This document shows positions 1 through 13,081 of a DNA stretch of 64,000 bases, piece by piece. The translations under genes and the position numbers were made by a program. The DNA comes from Ailanthus altissimus (Eukaryota; Streptophyta; Magnoliopsida; Sapindales; Simaroubaceae), in contig OX327690.1 in the NCBI GenBank assembly GCA_946807835.1, positions 6,668,501 to 6,732,500 on the forward strand. Reading direction: 5' to 3'. Under the pieces are notes generated by a model. That model saw nothing but the letters and a program-made list of their open reading frames with translations. It had not been told where the DNA came from and ran no database searches. The first letter of the stretch is position 1; each line of letters begins with the position of its first letter.

Positions 1-1000
1 GCATAAGAGAAAAAAAAAAAATTACGATTGCGTAAGAGAAAAAAATACAAAAACCTGACCTCATTTAGGAAGCACAAAACACCCTCGCGCAAAAAATTAT
101 TACAATTAACATACGACTCACAAAAAGTATATTCCAAAATTACCCTTAATCCTGATCCTACAACCAATTCAACAAAAAGCCTCGATCTATACCCATGACT
201 ATATATCGAAATGGATCGCTAAAGAGTGCGTTACATCAACTTTAGGTACAAAGCAATTGCCGGTGAGTGTAGCTAGCTTAGTTGACAGTGGTAACTCTCT
301 TACGGTGGTGGGGTTGGAATAGGTGGCTGAAAAGAACAAAGATGTAGTGCTAGAGGAGTTTTTTTTTATGAAGTTCGACAGGTTGCTTCGGCGGCCGGCC
401 AAATCCGAGCCGGGGACAGCTTCTGATGGATCACATCTAAGGCCAACTGAACCCAAGGCCGATAGTTGGGGTCAAGGGTTGGGTCGTCGAATAAGTTGCC
501 CAGCCACAAATTGATAAGGCACGTTGGAGTCAGGGAAACTGTGGCAGTTAGAGTGGCTCGGCTAGGCTGAGGAAGGCTTGGGCGAGGAAGTTCCGGCGTG
601 GGCTGACAGTTGACTCTAATGGGTATGGCTAGTGAAGTAGCAGCTTGTCGTGTCACTTAGCATGATGGTCGGCCAACCGATCGAAAAAACCCAATGGATA
701 GAGAACAAAAGAGAAGACAACAGAAAAAACGGAGAAAGAAAAGCAGAAAAACAAGGCTAAATAATACTGCTACTTCTAAACTAAGGGAAGAAGAAACGGG
801 GGCTAAAAAAGAGGGCCGCCAAAGACGAGGTCAATGGCATCTTCTCCAATGGAGGAAAGCCTTAAAAAGAGTTAGGATTTTTTCGTTGGGCTCGAGGCAC
901 TTTGAGACAGAATTAGACTCGGCAATTGAAACGAGTTTTTTTATTTTAAAAAAACTGTATGCTTAAGAATTCTAATTGCTTGTGAATTCTTAAATGCTTT
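1..1000. other. Unassigned sequence with a GC-richer patch
   Basis: The stretch begins with A-rich low-complexity DNA. From about 380 to 680 it is clearly richer in G and C than its surroundings. Overlapping short open frames exist on both strands (199-656 minus, 323-514 and 694-966 plus), but none shows a domain I recognise, and the 694-966 frame is mostly a lysine/arginine-rich product of purine-rich DNA. The patch may be a relic of a gene or transposon terminus. I assign no function. Confidence 0.3.
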
Positions 1001-4000
1001 GCCTACTCACGTGAAGTACGTGATTTTAAGTGTTCTTCGAACCTAATCAAATCATTATTTAAAAAAATAGATATTATAATGATGAAAAAATTTCTTTTTG
1101 ACTAAAAATATATATATAAAAAATTTAGTTTGAATGATTTTAAATTATATTAACTAATATATTTTTTTTTTTACCATTTTATCCCTTGTAACATAAAAAC
1201 ACCATTAAGCCATTAGACCACTCTTTCTCTTTTGGCCAACATTAATGTTTGTCTCAAAAAAATTTTAAATTTGTAAATTGGCTACAAACTTAACATATTT
1301 TAAAGATTTGAACTAAAATAATCAATTATAAAATTAAACTAAAATTTTAAATTATAAAAACTCATTAATTTTAACTTATTTTTAATTTTTATTTAATTTT
1401 ATTATATTTTTAAGTTATATTATATATAGTTGCTAGAAATGTATAAATATAGTGTTCATAAAGTGTAAAATAGATTGAAAATAAGTGTAAGTGATCGAAA
1501 ATAACCTAAAAATGTCAAAAATAACAAATTCAGGCTATTTTTTAGGCCAGTTTGTGACGCCAACGCCGGCACATGCGTCACGTACTGGCATAGTAGCCCA
1601 CACGCTCGGCGCTTGGCTTCACTCTTCGAGCGAGTGAAGACGCGCGCACGTCACTCTCACTCACCTTGGCACTGCCACTCACTCTCACTCACCAAATGGT
1701 AATTTTTTTTAAAATTTTTTATATTTAATTTTTAATTAAAAATATTAAAATTGTGACTCAATTATTTAATTTTAGTCATTATTTTAATTTTTTTGTCATA
1801 TTATATTGTTTTCTGTTAGATGAAAAGTTTTAATAATTTTTTTTACTAATTATTGTTTATAATTTGTAGTAATTATTTGAATTTCTAATAATTAGTTATA
1901 TACTAATAATTATTATTCTTTTCAGAAAGAAAAATATCTCAAAGGAATATATAATTGTCGAAAATGAATTTTACTAATCGACTACAATTATTTACTCGAA
2001 GTTGTGGGCTATTAAAAGAATAAAAGAGAAATTACCTTCAAGATAGATTGAAATATTTAGAACCACATGTTTTGGCCATTTTTTGGATGTACAAGATTGC
2101 ATTCTCAAGTATTTTAGTACATGAAGTTTTATTACGATGCATACATACAAAACATTTACATAGAGAACTATGATTTTATGTAGACAATAAGTGTTTTAAA
2201 TTCTCCCGTCTAGAATTTTATTTGATTTCTGATTTTAGGAAGGGAGATTATACCTCAATAAGGGGGTTTTATGGTAGACTTTAGCATAAATACTTCACAA
2301 TGTTACATTTGACGATGATATAAATATAGTGAAAATGTATCTATTTTATGTATTTTATAAATTATTGATGCCACGTGATTCTCGTAGCGGCGTTTAATAT
2401 TTTATGCTTTACTTTATATATGATTTGGATGAGTTTAATGTTTATTTTTTAGAGCATGATTGCATGGACTATGCTTCACTATAGCTTAAGTACAACTCTA
2501 ATTAAAAAGTTAATGAAGGTCAGAAAAGAGGCACTCCGAATATGGAAGCATATAACTTATACGCATTTGGTCAAGTATTTTTGATCAGTAATTCTTTTCT
2601 TTTCGGTTTATTATGACATTGAGATGCAGAAAAAAAAGAGAACAGTGTTGTTATCTTTTTTAGATTGTTAATGTTTTTCCTTATTATTTTAGGTGTGGAT
2701 CTATAAGGCGATCTCGAGATGTGGGGAGGTGTTTGCATGCAAGGATGGTAATCGTTTTCTACATCTTCTAAATTGATCCAGTATGGGCACCATATTATAC
2801 GAAGTCGTCACAAACGTTCTCTTCGATAGTGTTGGGGTATGTTTTTACATTCAACGAAAAATATATATAATTTTCCTATAAATTTTGTTATTTTTCCTAT
2901 TAATGATTAATAAATCCAAAATTTTGTATAAGCTTTAGAAATACATAGAAAGTTTGTGCCCTATAAATATGAGAAGAATGTAGACTGTCGCGTAGTGATA
3001 AAATTGCGCATTCCATCGAAAAAATGGGAAGGAACTATGAAGTTAGAGAAAATTGAGATTCCGAACACCTAATTCATCAATCTTTAGATTGATATGGATG
3101 TTCAACTTGAGTATACATATATGAAGTGAAGCATAACACTTGTGTATATATGAAGGGGTGGCTCAACCAAAATGAGTGAATTAGAGTTACAAATGTGTAT
3201 TTTTATATTAAGAGGATAATTTTTAGTATTTAGAAATTAGCCATAAAAACTTTCAAAGTATTACAATTTGGTCCCTAAAATAAATTTAAAGTCTTGCAAA
3301 TAAACCCAATACTAATAATAGAACCCTATTCTATTCAAACAATACTAATAACAATACATAAATTAAGTATCACTTACGTACAAATAAAATACGAATATTA
3401 CATATATATAAATATTTATTCTTACCAGTCATGGATAAGCGGTTACTACAAAATCAATGGTATAATAACTTAATCTTTTTCCTTAAATTCAATATTATAT
3501 GTTGTTGATGAGTATTATATTATGAAGATTGATTATAATTACTTATGTATAGTTTAAGCCGAACATGTCATCATCACAGTATCATGTCATAGAGAAGAGA
3601 ATAAATATTGATAGTGTTGGCTCACAGATTCAGAGTAGGATGGATAAGGACAAAGAAGAGATCTTGCATTAGATATTTCTCAAGATGCAGCACATGAAGT
3701 CATCCAGAATCTCTGAGGATGCAGGGCAGACTATGATAATTTTTGAATCTAAATTTTATTGGATACAAATTTTAACAAGTCAATACATTGATTGATGTTG
3801 TTTGGTTTTAAGGCACCAAATTTATAGCCGCTGAATTTTAAGTTTATACTCTTGGCAACAAGTCTGAACATTAGCCTATGCTAATTGATATCAACACGTA
3901 GCTGAGAGCATTATAAGTGTAAAAATTATATCCGCTATATCAGCTCAAAAAATAAGTAAATATGGGTGCCTCTACAGGAAGGCATAAGCTCAAAGTTATT

Positions 4001-4280
4001 CTTATACCAATTCGTTAAAAGATCCCATAAAAAAATTTTGTAGAATTAGAAGCAAAAACTATAGTTGACATAATTGGGAAACTGATTCCTATTCATCAAC
4101 CTACAGAAGCTACAGTTAAATATCATATTTTTTTAGTTTTATAAATAAACATACATCACCTACTATGTAAAGTGATAGGGTTTAACATATTTGTTGGTTA
4201 TGTCCATGTTGCTTATAACGACTACAAATATTCTCTTATGGTTCCTCTCTTTAAGATAGAATTTAATTTGTCCGATGCTT
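1001..4280. other. AT-rich non-coding stretch
   Basis: No supported gene. A short GC-rich island lies at about 1550-1690 and contains two nearby copies of a CACTCTCACTCACC-type motif. The rest is AT-rich and carries stops in all frames. The right part lies just beyond the C-terminal end of the decayed Mutator-like transposase and may include the 3' end of that element, but I could not identify terminal inverted repeats. Confidence 0.35.
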
Positions 4281-4289
4281 GCCTATTTG

Positions 4290-6275
4290 ACGATGTGCTA
4301 TCGGAGGCTGGATATATATATTTTTCATATTCTCTAGAATTATCCAATTAGATGGATGGCCATTCAGAAGTACTGGCTCGTTGTAGCCACAGAATAAAGT
4401 CTCGGATGTGTAGTTAATCGAACAAAGATTCTCATGCGATAATCTTATGTATCTGCATACAACAAATGCATAGGGACAAGCCAGCTACCGATAGTCAAAC
4501 TTTTGACAGTTACATGTTCTATCTGAAATGTTCACTATTCTATCTATGTCATCGTCCTTGACTACAAAACGTGAGACATCTATAGGGTAAATTGTCTTAC
4601 GTCCTTATTATGTTTCATAACTTTGTAATTTATCAAATTCGTTAACATGATCGTCATCATCTGTACTGCCAATCGTCTATGATAAAACCACAGTTGCATT
4701 AGCTCTGATATCCACTCTACCAAATTGGTCATAGGAAGCTTTCTTGTTTCTTTTACAACTGTATTAATACTCTCAATAATATTAGTGGTCATGACATCGT
4801 ACCTTCTGAAAGCACCAGCTGATTGAACCCATGTTACTATACCAACATCCTCCTCTAAATACTTAGTTATATCGAGTCTCATTTCTTGGATCTTGTCAAT
4901 TGGTGTTGAAAATCATAGACACGATATGTCTTGGTAGCAACAAAATAGGTCGATAAATATACCCAATTTTTAGACTTATATATTGGTAACTTGTATTTTG
5001 TCACCAAATTCCATTTCAAGTGATAGATGCAAAACCCATGATATGCATTAGGAAATACACCTTGTATAGCCCTCTCAATATTAACATGTCAACCAGATAT
5101 AAAAATAAGATTCTGATGGCCACCAATTACTCCCTGTAATTTAACCATAAACTATTTTCAAGAAGCATCATTTTTCGAGTCAATAATCCTCTATGCCAAT
5201 GAAAATATTTGATTGTTTCCATCTTTACAAACGACTATAAATATTATACCAAGATAAGAACCTTTCTATTGATCGACGTAAACTTATTTTTAATTACCTT
5301 ATGAATAATACGACTCTTGGCTTACCGGTGATTATCCCGCAATTAACCCAAAACACAAGTGTGCTCTACATCTTCTCACCTCACGATGAAAAAATATTTC
5401 CCTTCCATCGACACTACCCGTAATCTCTCTTTGCATATGTCATTATCGCATTTCAACTCAAAATGATCTTTGGTGGACTTATAAACTCTAAATCTCCATT
5501 TGCCTTTAAGTGTAACTATGTTTATAGCATTATAAATTTCATCTTTGTTGTTATACAACTTTTCTACAAACACATCTCCAATTCCAATACAAGATATCTT
5601 TTCTGATATGTTCAAGTTAAATTGTGGTATTTTAGGTTGGAATTGAAATGGATTTTCTACCTTAACCCTTTCTTCTCTGTCATAATCATTATTATCATCA
5701 TTACCATCATCATCATCATCATTTCCATCCGCAATCATTTCTCCTTAATCATCATCATCATTATAAATACCAATCTTATAACCAATATTATAACCACGAT
5801 CATCATTTTCATAACCTTCATAATTTTCACCATCATTACTGACATTATAACCAATATTATGACCAATATCATAGCCAAGATCAATGCTAACATCTTCATA
5901 TCTCTAACTATCATAATATGTGTAAGTTGGTTGTTCGTTAACATTGGAGGATAATCCTCTGAGGATTTCGAACATACACAGGGGTTGTAGACATAAATTG
6001 ATTAACGTAGCCTTATTTTTGCTCCATAAGTGCTTCTATATTATTCTCATATTCAGATGCTTGAACATCCACTATTACACATAGAGGTGTAGTAATATTT
6101 TTCTGTAAACTCAACCGCAATATCGTATCGTCATCTTTTTTAAATGGAATAAGTCTAAACTTTACAGTACTTGAAGAAACATCAAACTTTAGAATCACTT
6201 TATATTGCACATGATCAACTTCCAGAAGATGACAAACTCTTCTAAATAACGTTTCATATTTATATTTTTCAGAAC
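4290..6275 (-). pseudogene. Decayed Mutator-like element (MULE) transposase
   Basis: Reading the minus strand, pieces of a plant MULE transposase appear in the right order but in different frames. An N-terminal region lies at 6013-6210. A linker rich in Gly-Tyr-Asn-Ile and Asp lies at about 5690-5900. A MuDR N-terminal domain lies at 5376-5690. The transposase core lies at about 4900-5320, with the family pattern of a lysine/asparagine/glutamine-rich lead-in, an SW motif and a FPNAYHGFCIYHL block. A conserved block (MTTNIIESINTVVKE) lies in 4580-4882, and a SWIM-type zinc finger (CxCxxF...CPYA) at about 4400-4540. Where active relatives have an ISDRH catalytic segment, this copy reads ISGWH, so a catalytic Asp is lost. 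Several in-frame stops confirm it is dead. Confidence 0.85.
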
Positions 6276-6592
6276 TACTATGTGCATATTTTGATATCCA
6301 ATGTATCTTTCAAAACCATCACTAAAACTTTCTTATCTTTCCTCAAAGCATATAATGGTCAAAATTTACGCAATGATAATATTAGCAGCGTCTGAAAAAA
6401 AAACACTACAAAAAATAATTATTAGTTTCGTATAATTATATATATATAATAATTAAAAAAAATTGAATATAAATATATAAAAATAAAACTTAATAAATAT
6501 TGATTTTTTTTAAAAAAAATAAAAATGCCACGTGGTAACATGTGTGCTATATGGAACAAGTTGAGGCGTGCTTTGTTGTATGCGCGCACATT

Positions 6593-6674
6593 AGGGTGTG
6601 GGTCAACTTGGCACGTACAACCACGTGCACATCAGGGTGTGGGTCAACTTGGCACGTACAACCACGTGCCCATC
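6593..6674. repeat. Tandem duplication of a 41-bp unit containing CACGTG
   Basis: Two adjacent 41-bp units (6593-6633 and 6634-6674) differ at one visible base. Each holds a CACGTG palindrome (G-box core), and another CACGTG follows the second unit at about 6675. The pair lies between the decayed MULE and the first LTR-A copy. The overlapping short frames here (6525-6745) are by-products of the duplication. Confidence 0.85.
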
Positions 6675-6690
6675 ACGTGGAACACATTCT

Positions 6691-8887
6691 TGTTGGAGCT
6701 GGTGCTCACGTGCCATTCCAATATTGTATGAATATTAAATGTTAATATTTATACAATAAATATTTCGAATAAAGATAGTTAATATCATATTAACATGGTA
6801 AAATACTTGTAACATTACAGACATTGTTTGATCTGAAATAGTTCAGATCTAGTTTAAAGGAGTTTAGACCAGAACTAATAGTTATCAAAGCTGAGAGTTA
6901 TAAATGCTAATAGTTAGCACTGTTAATAGTTATCAGTTTATAAAAGTCAGCGAGGTCTAAAGAGTTAGAACTTTGTCTATAATGAGATAAAGACCTGAGA
7001 GTATACTTATAATGATATAGTTGCAAAGAGTTGTAATAGGTGCTAAGAAATATCATTATGTAAGTATGTCTCAAATATAATGTTCATAATCTATGATCAC
7101 CAATGTAGATCTATCGGTGAATTCACAATATATAGATTAGTGTATATCTATATCTGACTAGTTCAGATGGTTGTTTTTAGCTGACCATGAGCTTAGAGCT
7201 TGTATAGGCATGCGGGTATCCAGTCAGGACTGGATACTGAACAGACTCATGAGGACCCCAATAGATATCCTATGAAACCGTCAAAAGAATGTCCTTTCGA
7301 GTTGAGTAGTAATTGTGGTCCTTTGACCTGAGCGCCACGGTGGTCTTGTGAGTGATCCATCATGCTTTGGTTCCACATATGTCAGAGACCTTTCATGGTC
7401 TGACCACTATGTGTCGCTGGGTATGGTCCGATGCTCATGGAGTCCGGTGTGCGTAGATAAGGGATCCATCAGTTTACGTAGGTAAGTTGTATATCCGATG
7501 CTCCGAGATTGTATTTCATAAAGTCTTGTGGCGACAAGTATAAACCCAAGAAAAGAGTTTCCCACAGGATTAAACAATATAGCAAACAATATAGCAAAAG
7601 TGTTTGCGTATATTGTTTATCGAGATACGAATCTGGAGATAAGATTATTGGATGAGCAAATGGGGATTTGATGGTGTTTATCTATATCCCCGCACATCCA
7701 GGATATAAATGATGGAAGGATTATACGTATACGTTATGACCTCAACTTGTATGGTCTGACACGCTGATTTGTAATATTCGTAACGTGTGCGTGGGGCATC
7801 GATTATGGATTAATGGAATAGTTCCATTTGACAAATCGGGGGTGGACCTAGAGAGTCCCAATATGAAATATACTCTTTGAGCACTTGGGCAGTGTACCGT
7901 ATTGAATTGTTCAATACAATATAATTCAGCAATTACTAAGGTTACGTTAACTAAAGTATATGGTTAAATGGTGGGACCCACTTTAGGTTAACTTGGTAAC
8001 CTAGTAAGGATTAAAAGTAATTTCACTTTATGATTATTTAATTATTAAATAATTAAAATAAATATTTATTTATTTAATTGTTAAATAAATTATTTAACTT
8101 AACTAAGGTTAAAAGTTAACCATATGATTAAGTTAAGTTAACCTTACTTAAAGGTTAAGTAAAGGTTAACCTAACTATAGTTAAGTTAGTTAACTATGGT
8201 TAAATTAATTAAATATTTATTAACTTAAAGGTTAAGTTAAAATAATCTAACTATGATTAAAATGTTAACTATAGTTAGATTAAGCCAAATGAAATTCAAA
8301 TTAGTTTGGAATTTATGCATTAGTATATAAAGTGAAATGAAATTGAAAATTATAAGGTTTTGAAATTGTTTTAGTTTTTAGGTTTTGTATTTTGGGAGCC
8401 AATTCAATTTGAGAAATTGAAATTGTTTGTTTTGTATTTTAAGTGTTAGAACAACAAAACAAATTAGATAAATGGTTACTAAATGTAATAACTAAAAACA
8501 AGATTTGTTTTATTTATTCAAGAGTTGAATAAAAGGAAAAATAAATTTAATTAAGTTAAATAGTTTAACTTTGAATCATGTTTAAGAGTTAAACATATAT
8601 GCTGGATTAAGATGCTGCCATTCTAGACAATCAAACCCACCCTTATTGATTGCTAGGATTGATCAAAGATTCATTTCATGGTGGACTTCAAAGAAAATTA
8701 ATCCAAAGGCTTCATTGGTGATATTTCTCAATTTCGAATTTTCAGCTTATCAAATATGAATTTTTCTGTGTTCATTATATTTAATATTCCGCTGTGCACA
8801 TGTATGTATGAGATATGTATATTGTTTGTATGATGAACACAACCCACATGCAAGCACTCTAGTTTTAATGTACCCTATAACCCAACA
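6691..8887 (+). mobile_element. Solo LTR, family LTR-A, copy 1 (TSD ATTCT)
   Basis: A 2197-bp element starts TGTTGGAGCT and ends ATAACCCAACA, so it has TG...CA ends. It is flanked by a perfect 5-bp target-site duplication, ATTCT, at 6686-6690 and 8888-8892. There is no internal region, primer-binding site or coding sequence, which fits a solo LTR left after recombination between the two LTRs of a retrotransposon. It is closely similar over its whole length to the copy at 27443-29639, which has exactly the same length. A TTCCGCTGTGC motif near the right end resembles plant copia LTR 3' ends, so I infer plus orientation and a copia-like origin with low certainty. Confidence 0.92.
8030..8290. 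repeat. GTTAAC-rich palindromic patch inside LTR-A
   Basis: About 260 bp are made largely of variants of GTTAAG, GGTTAAC and AACTATGGTT, giving many small overlapping inverted repeats. Equivalent patches occur in the other LTR-A copies (about 23230-23480, 28780-29030 and the tandem copies of the latter), so this is a property of the family and not of this locus. Confidence 0.6.
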
Positions 8888-9275
8888 ATTCTGACTTATG
8901 CATCATGAGATGCACGCAAATCCAACCCTGAATTTGCCTTTTCGATCATTTTATTGTTGTTTTTTTATTTTTTACACCTATTTTGAATCTTATTTTAACA
9001 TTCTTAACACGCATGAAAATTAAATTTATATATTTTAACTCTATATCTATAAACCAACAACAAAAATACAATAACAAATAAAAAATAAAAACTTACTAAT
9101 TTTTGCCTTATTTTTAATATTTCAGTACAAAATCGGTTATTCATTTCTATTTATTCAAAATATCATGCATTTTGAGTTGATCTACAAATTATGTACAAAT
9201 CCAATAGTGAATTTAGAAAAATTTTGAGTGTCTAAGAGAAGGAGAATGAGACAAAGAGATTGAGAATGATGTATT

Positions 9276-11770
9276 TGTTAGAACTAGTGCTTACGTATCA
9301 TTTCAATATTATATATATATTAATTATTTAATATTCATACAATAAACATTTTATATTAAACTGTTAATACTAAAATATATGCTACCATACTTGTAATGCT
9401 ACAAATATTATATGATCTGAAGGAGTTTAGATCTGGTCTAAAGGAGTTTAGATCAGTACTAAAAGTTAGCAGCATTGAGAGTTATAAAGAGTTAGCAGGT
9501 TATAAGAGTTGATCATATCTAAAGAGTTAGAACCTTGTCTGTAACGGGACAAAGACCTGAGAATATACTAGTAATGACATAGTTGCAAAGAGTTGCAATA
9601 CGTGCTAGAAAATGTCATTATGCAAATATATTCTCAAATACTATGTTCTTGATCTATTTTCGCCGATGCAGGTCTATCGGCGAATCCTTTATATATATAT
9701 ATCAGTGTATTCTATATCTATATGATATATATGGTTATTCTTAACTGACCATGAGCTTATCGGAAGCTCACATAGGCATACAAGTATTCAGTGAGGACTG
9801 AGTATTAAACTGACTTACAAAAACCTCTACTAGACATCCCATGAAGCCATCAATGGAAGATATTCTTGAGTTGAATAGTATTCGTAGTCCTTTAACTTGA
9901 CCGCCACAGTGGGCTTATGAGTGATCCACCATACTTTGTTTTCATGTATGTCAGAGACCTTTTATGGTCTGATCGTTACATCTCCCTAGTTATGGTCCAA
10001 TGCTTATGAAGTCCAGTGTGCGTAGATATAGGATCCATCAGATCATATAGGTGAGTTGTATATCTTGATGTTTTAAGGTTTTATTTCAGGAAGTCTTGTA
10101 GCCACAAGCATAAACCCTGAAAAAGAGTTTTCCATATGGTTAAACAATATCGCAAAAGTATTTATGTATATTGTTTATTAAAATACGAATCTAGATATAA
10201 GTACATGGATACGTACATGAAGATTTAACGGTGGTGATCTATGTCTTCGTTCATTTAGGATATAAGTGACGGAAGGATTATACGAATATGTTATGACTTT
10301 AGCTTGTATGGTCTAACGTGCTAATTTGTAATATCTGTGACTTGTGCGTAGGGCATCGATCACAGACTCATAGAACAGTTCTATTTGACAAATTGGTCAT
10401 GAGCTTAGGGAGTCTCACAATATGAAGTGTACTCATTTGTACTGAGACAACGTATCAGATTGAATTGTTTAATTCAGTAAATTTTAAAAAGCCGAGATAT
10501 TTGTTTCAGGTTCATTCAGAATGTGCATGTGTCAAGAGTTAAGAGTTAAGTACATTAATTGATTAACAAAATTTTATTGACCAATGGAATAATGACACAT
10601 GGCACAATTTAGATCCTTAGATGTTTGACTTAAAAATAACTAAAATACCCTTACTTATGAGATAAATAAAGTCATTAATTAATTATAAAATTATTTAATT
10701 AATTATTAATAAGTCAAACTAATATATAAAATTAAATTGCCATAATGGACATACGAAATGGCACGAGCCTTGCTCAATAATTCAAGTGTTATTTTTTATT
10801 ACAAAATAAATATTAATTTTCCATTTTAAACAAACACTTGTCTAGTTATTTGTATAAAAATATATCCATTGCAAAAGAGTTTTGCAAAATCTTTAATCAA
10901 CAAATAATAAAGAGAATTGCACATGTGTTAATATGAATAAACAAAGAGAAAACATATGGGCTTTTTGTTGACAATGTAAATGAAAATTTCATTAGTAAAG
11001 TGGCCGGCCATGTGCCATTAAAAAAATGTTTTCATTTTTTTTAAGTCAACAGATCATTTACAATATGATTGGTTCATATTATTTTTTGTTAAGCAAATGG
11101 AAACTAATAAACACAAGGTAATGACATAACATGGTAACGGGGTATTGTTGTTTGCCAAAGAGAGGGAAAGTTGATAAAAGGATGAAATTGTTTCATTTTT
11201 GAAGTGTGAAGAGTTCGGCCATTTCATGGGAAAAATGTGAGGAAAGTTTTAAGTGTTGAAACAAGTTTTATTCAACGTCTCCTCCATTTCACACGGCCAG
11301 CCATTGAAGCTCACAAAAGATTTGATTTTTGTTGTTCAAAAGGGTTGAACAAAACAAGAACAAAATATTTTCTTTGAAAATAACATAATTAGTTAATGAG
11401 TTTAACTAATACCGCAAGCTTAAAGGGTTAAAGTTATGGCTAAAGAGTTAATTATATAGTGTTTAAGAGTTAAACGTCATTGTTAAAAATTTAAAATTAT
11501 TATTTTAGTAATCCAAATCTACCATAGTTGAATTTTAGAATTATCAGTGAGTGCATCTCGTAGTGGACTCCATTCAATAATTTTTAAAAGTTTAACAAGT
11601 GATTCTCAATCTTTATATTTTTATTATAATAATAAAATTTAAATTTTAAATATATTTATTACACTAAGAAATTATATTTTTACTTCCGCTATGTTAATTT
11701 GTGTATAAGATGCGTAAATTTTATGATAATAAACACATACCACGTACATGCATATTAAAAAATTAGCACA
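9276..11770 (+). mobile_element. LTR-A family member, diverged copy 2
   Basis: The start TGTTAGAACTAGTGCTTACG matches the beginning of the other LTR-A copies. Recognisable blocks follow in the same order: the repeated TTTAGATC segment, the phrase around 9640-9720, the TGTCAGAGACC segment near 9950 and the TTTACTTCCGCT motif near 11680. It is much more diverged than copy 1. The right end is uncertain: the ending ACCCAACA is not present, and I find no second copy of the expected duplication GTATT. The end given is the last base of plausible similarity. It contains CCGGCC-bearing segments shared with copy 3 that copy 1 lacks, suggesting a subfamily. Confidence 0.7.
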
Positions 11771-12955
11771 CTTTTAATATTTGTAATAAATATAAAATAA
11801 ATAATAAATTTAATAAAATATTATATTTTTTAATAAAAATTTTAATAATCAATTAAAACTTTTTGTTGCAGGGCGAGTTGGGTGGCGTCATATTGAATTT
11901 GCACGAGGCTTGATTTGGGGTGTATTTTGCAAAATGGGCAAAATGAAAATAATATTTACTTTTTAGTTAATAAAATATGAAAGTTTTGTTTTAGTCAACA
12001 AAATTCCAACCTCGTTTTCAATCAAAATGAGAAATTTCTCTATAATGATTTTAGTCGTGGACCAATCTGACTTTTGTTGGATTACTACTATATTATGACT
12101 TTTCTTCCCAATGTATATATATGTGATTTGAAAAGTTGGTTCTATATATATTTTGTTATTGTTAATATATTTTTGGTCTTATGTGGTTGTAATATTTTAT
12201 TAAGAAACAACTTTAAGATAAATTATTTATTTTGTGTGCATTCTTAATTTGATATATAGAATTTTATTAATTTTTATTAAAATAACATTCTATAGAAATT
12301 TTGAAAAGCATGATAGCTTATTATTTTGACATTTTCAAATAGCACAAGAATTTTGAATAAAATATTTTACTATATTAATTATGTGCTTTGATAATAATTT
12401 TGTGCCTTAAAGTAATAATACAATTTTTCAAACGTCTTAATAATATGATGGATTATTGATAAATTAATATTAATATTACTGTAACCTTAAGATTAGTCAT
12501 AACATCTTAAGTTATGATAATATTTATAAAGTGTAAAATCATATATAAAATTGTTCAAGTGATATAAGTATATGACATTACCAATTATTATTTATTCATT
12601 GAAAAAACAAAATTGGCTCGTAGGGAGATAAATTGGCCCCATAAGAAAATAATTATTTTAATAAAATTTTAACAATAAGATTGTAAATAAGACACCTAAT
12701 AAATGAAATTTCCTAGGCACATAGGTATAAAAATTCTATTGAAGTTTGATGTCTTTAATTTATTAATCTTATAAATAAAGTTTGTATAAATTCAATGTAT
12801 AATATGATCTCTATCCACAAGAAAGTTTGAATTTAACATTGATTAATTCAATATATGGCTTAATTTTATTCGTAACATTAATATATATGTAATTTTCCTA
12901 TGCATTGGTTTTTAATATTTTCAATGATTCTTATATTTCAATTTTTTGTGGTGAT
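11771..12955. other. AT-rich stretch, no gene seen
   Basis: No coding signal on either strand. The stretch should contain the 5' LTR and leader of the copia element whose gag begins near 12960, but I find nothing matching the element's 3' LTR start (19456), so the 5' LTR is either missing or too eroded to see. Confidence 0.4.
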
Positions 12956-13081
12956 AATTTTTTTGATTAGACGGAGAAAATTCTAATAACTTTGGGGTGC
13001 GTGGACCTTGATTTGGCATTTTGTGAGAACGAACCCCCTGTCCTTACGGAATCAAGTATGCTAAGTAAAAAAGCTGCCTAT

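Noticed and set aside
694..966. 90-codon basic frame
   Set aside because: Lys/Arg/Gln-rich translation of purine-rich DNA without a recognisable family or splice context.
5622..5954. 110-codon plus-strand frame rich in isoleucine and threonine
   Set aside because: It is the opposite strand of the Asp/Asn/Gly-rich linker of the decayed MULE transposase, driven by ATC/ATT repeats.
9271..9275. GTATT as target-site duplication of LTR-A copy 2
   Set aside because: No second GTATT at a plausible right end, so the boundary of this copy stays open.
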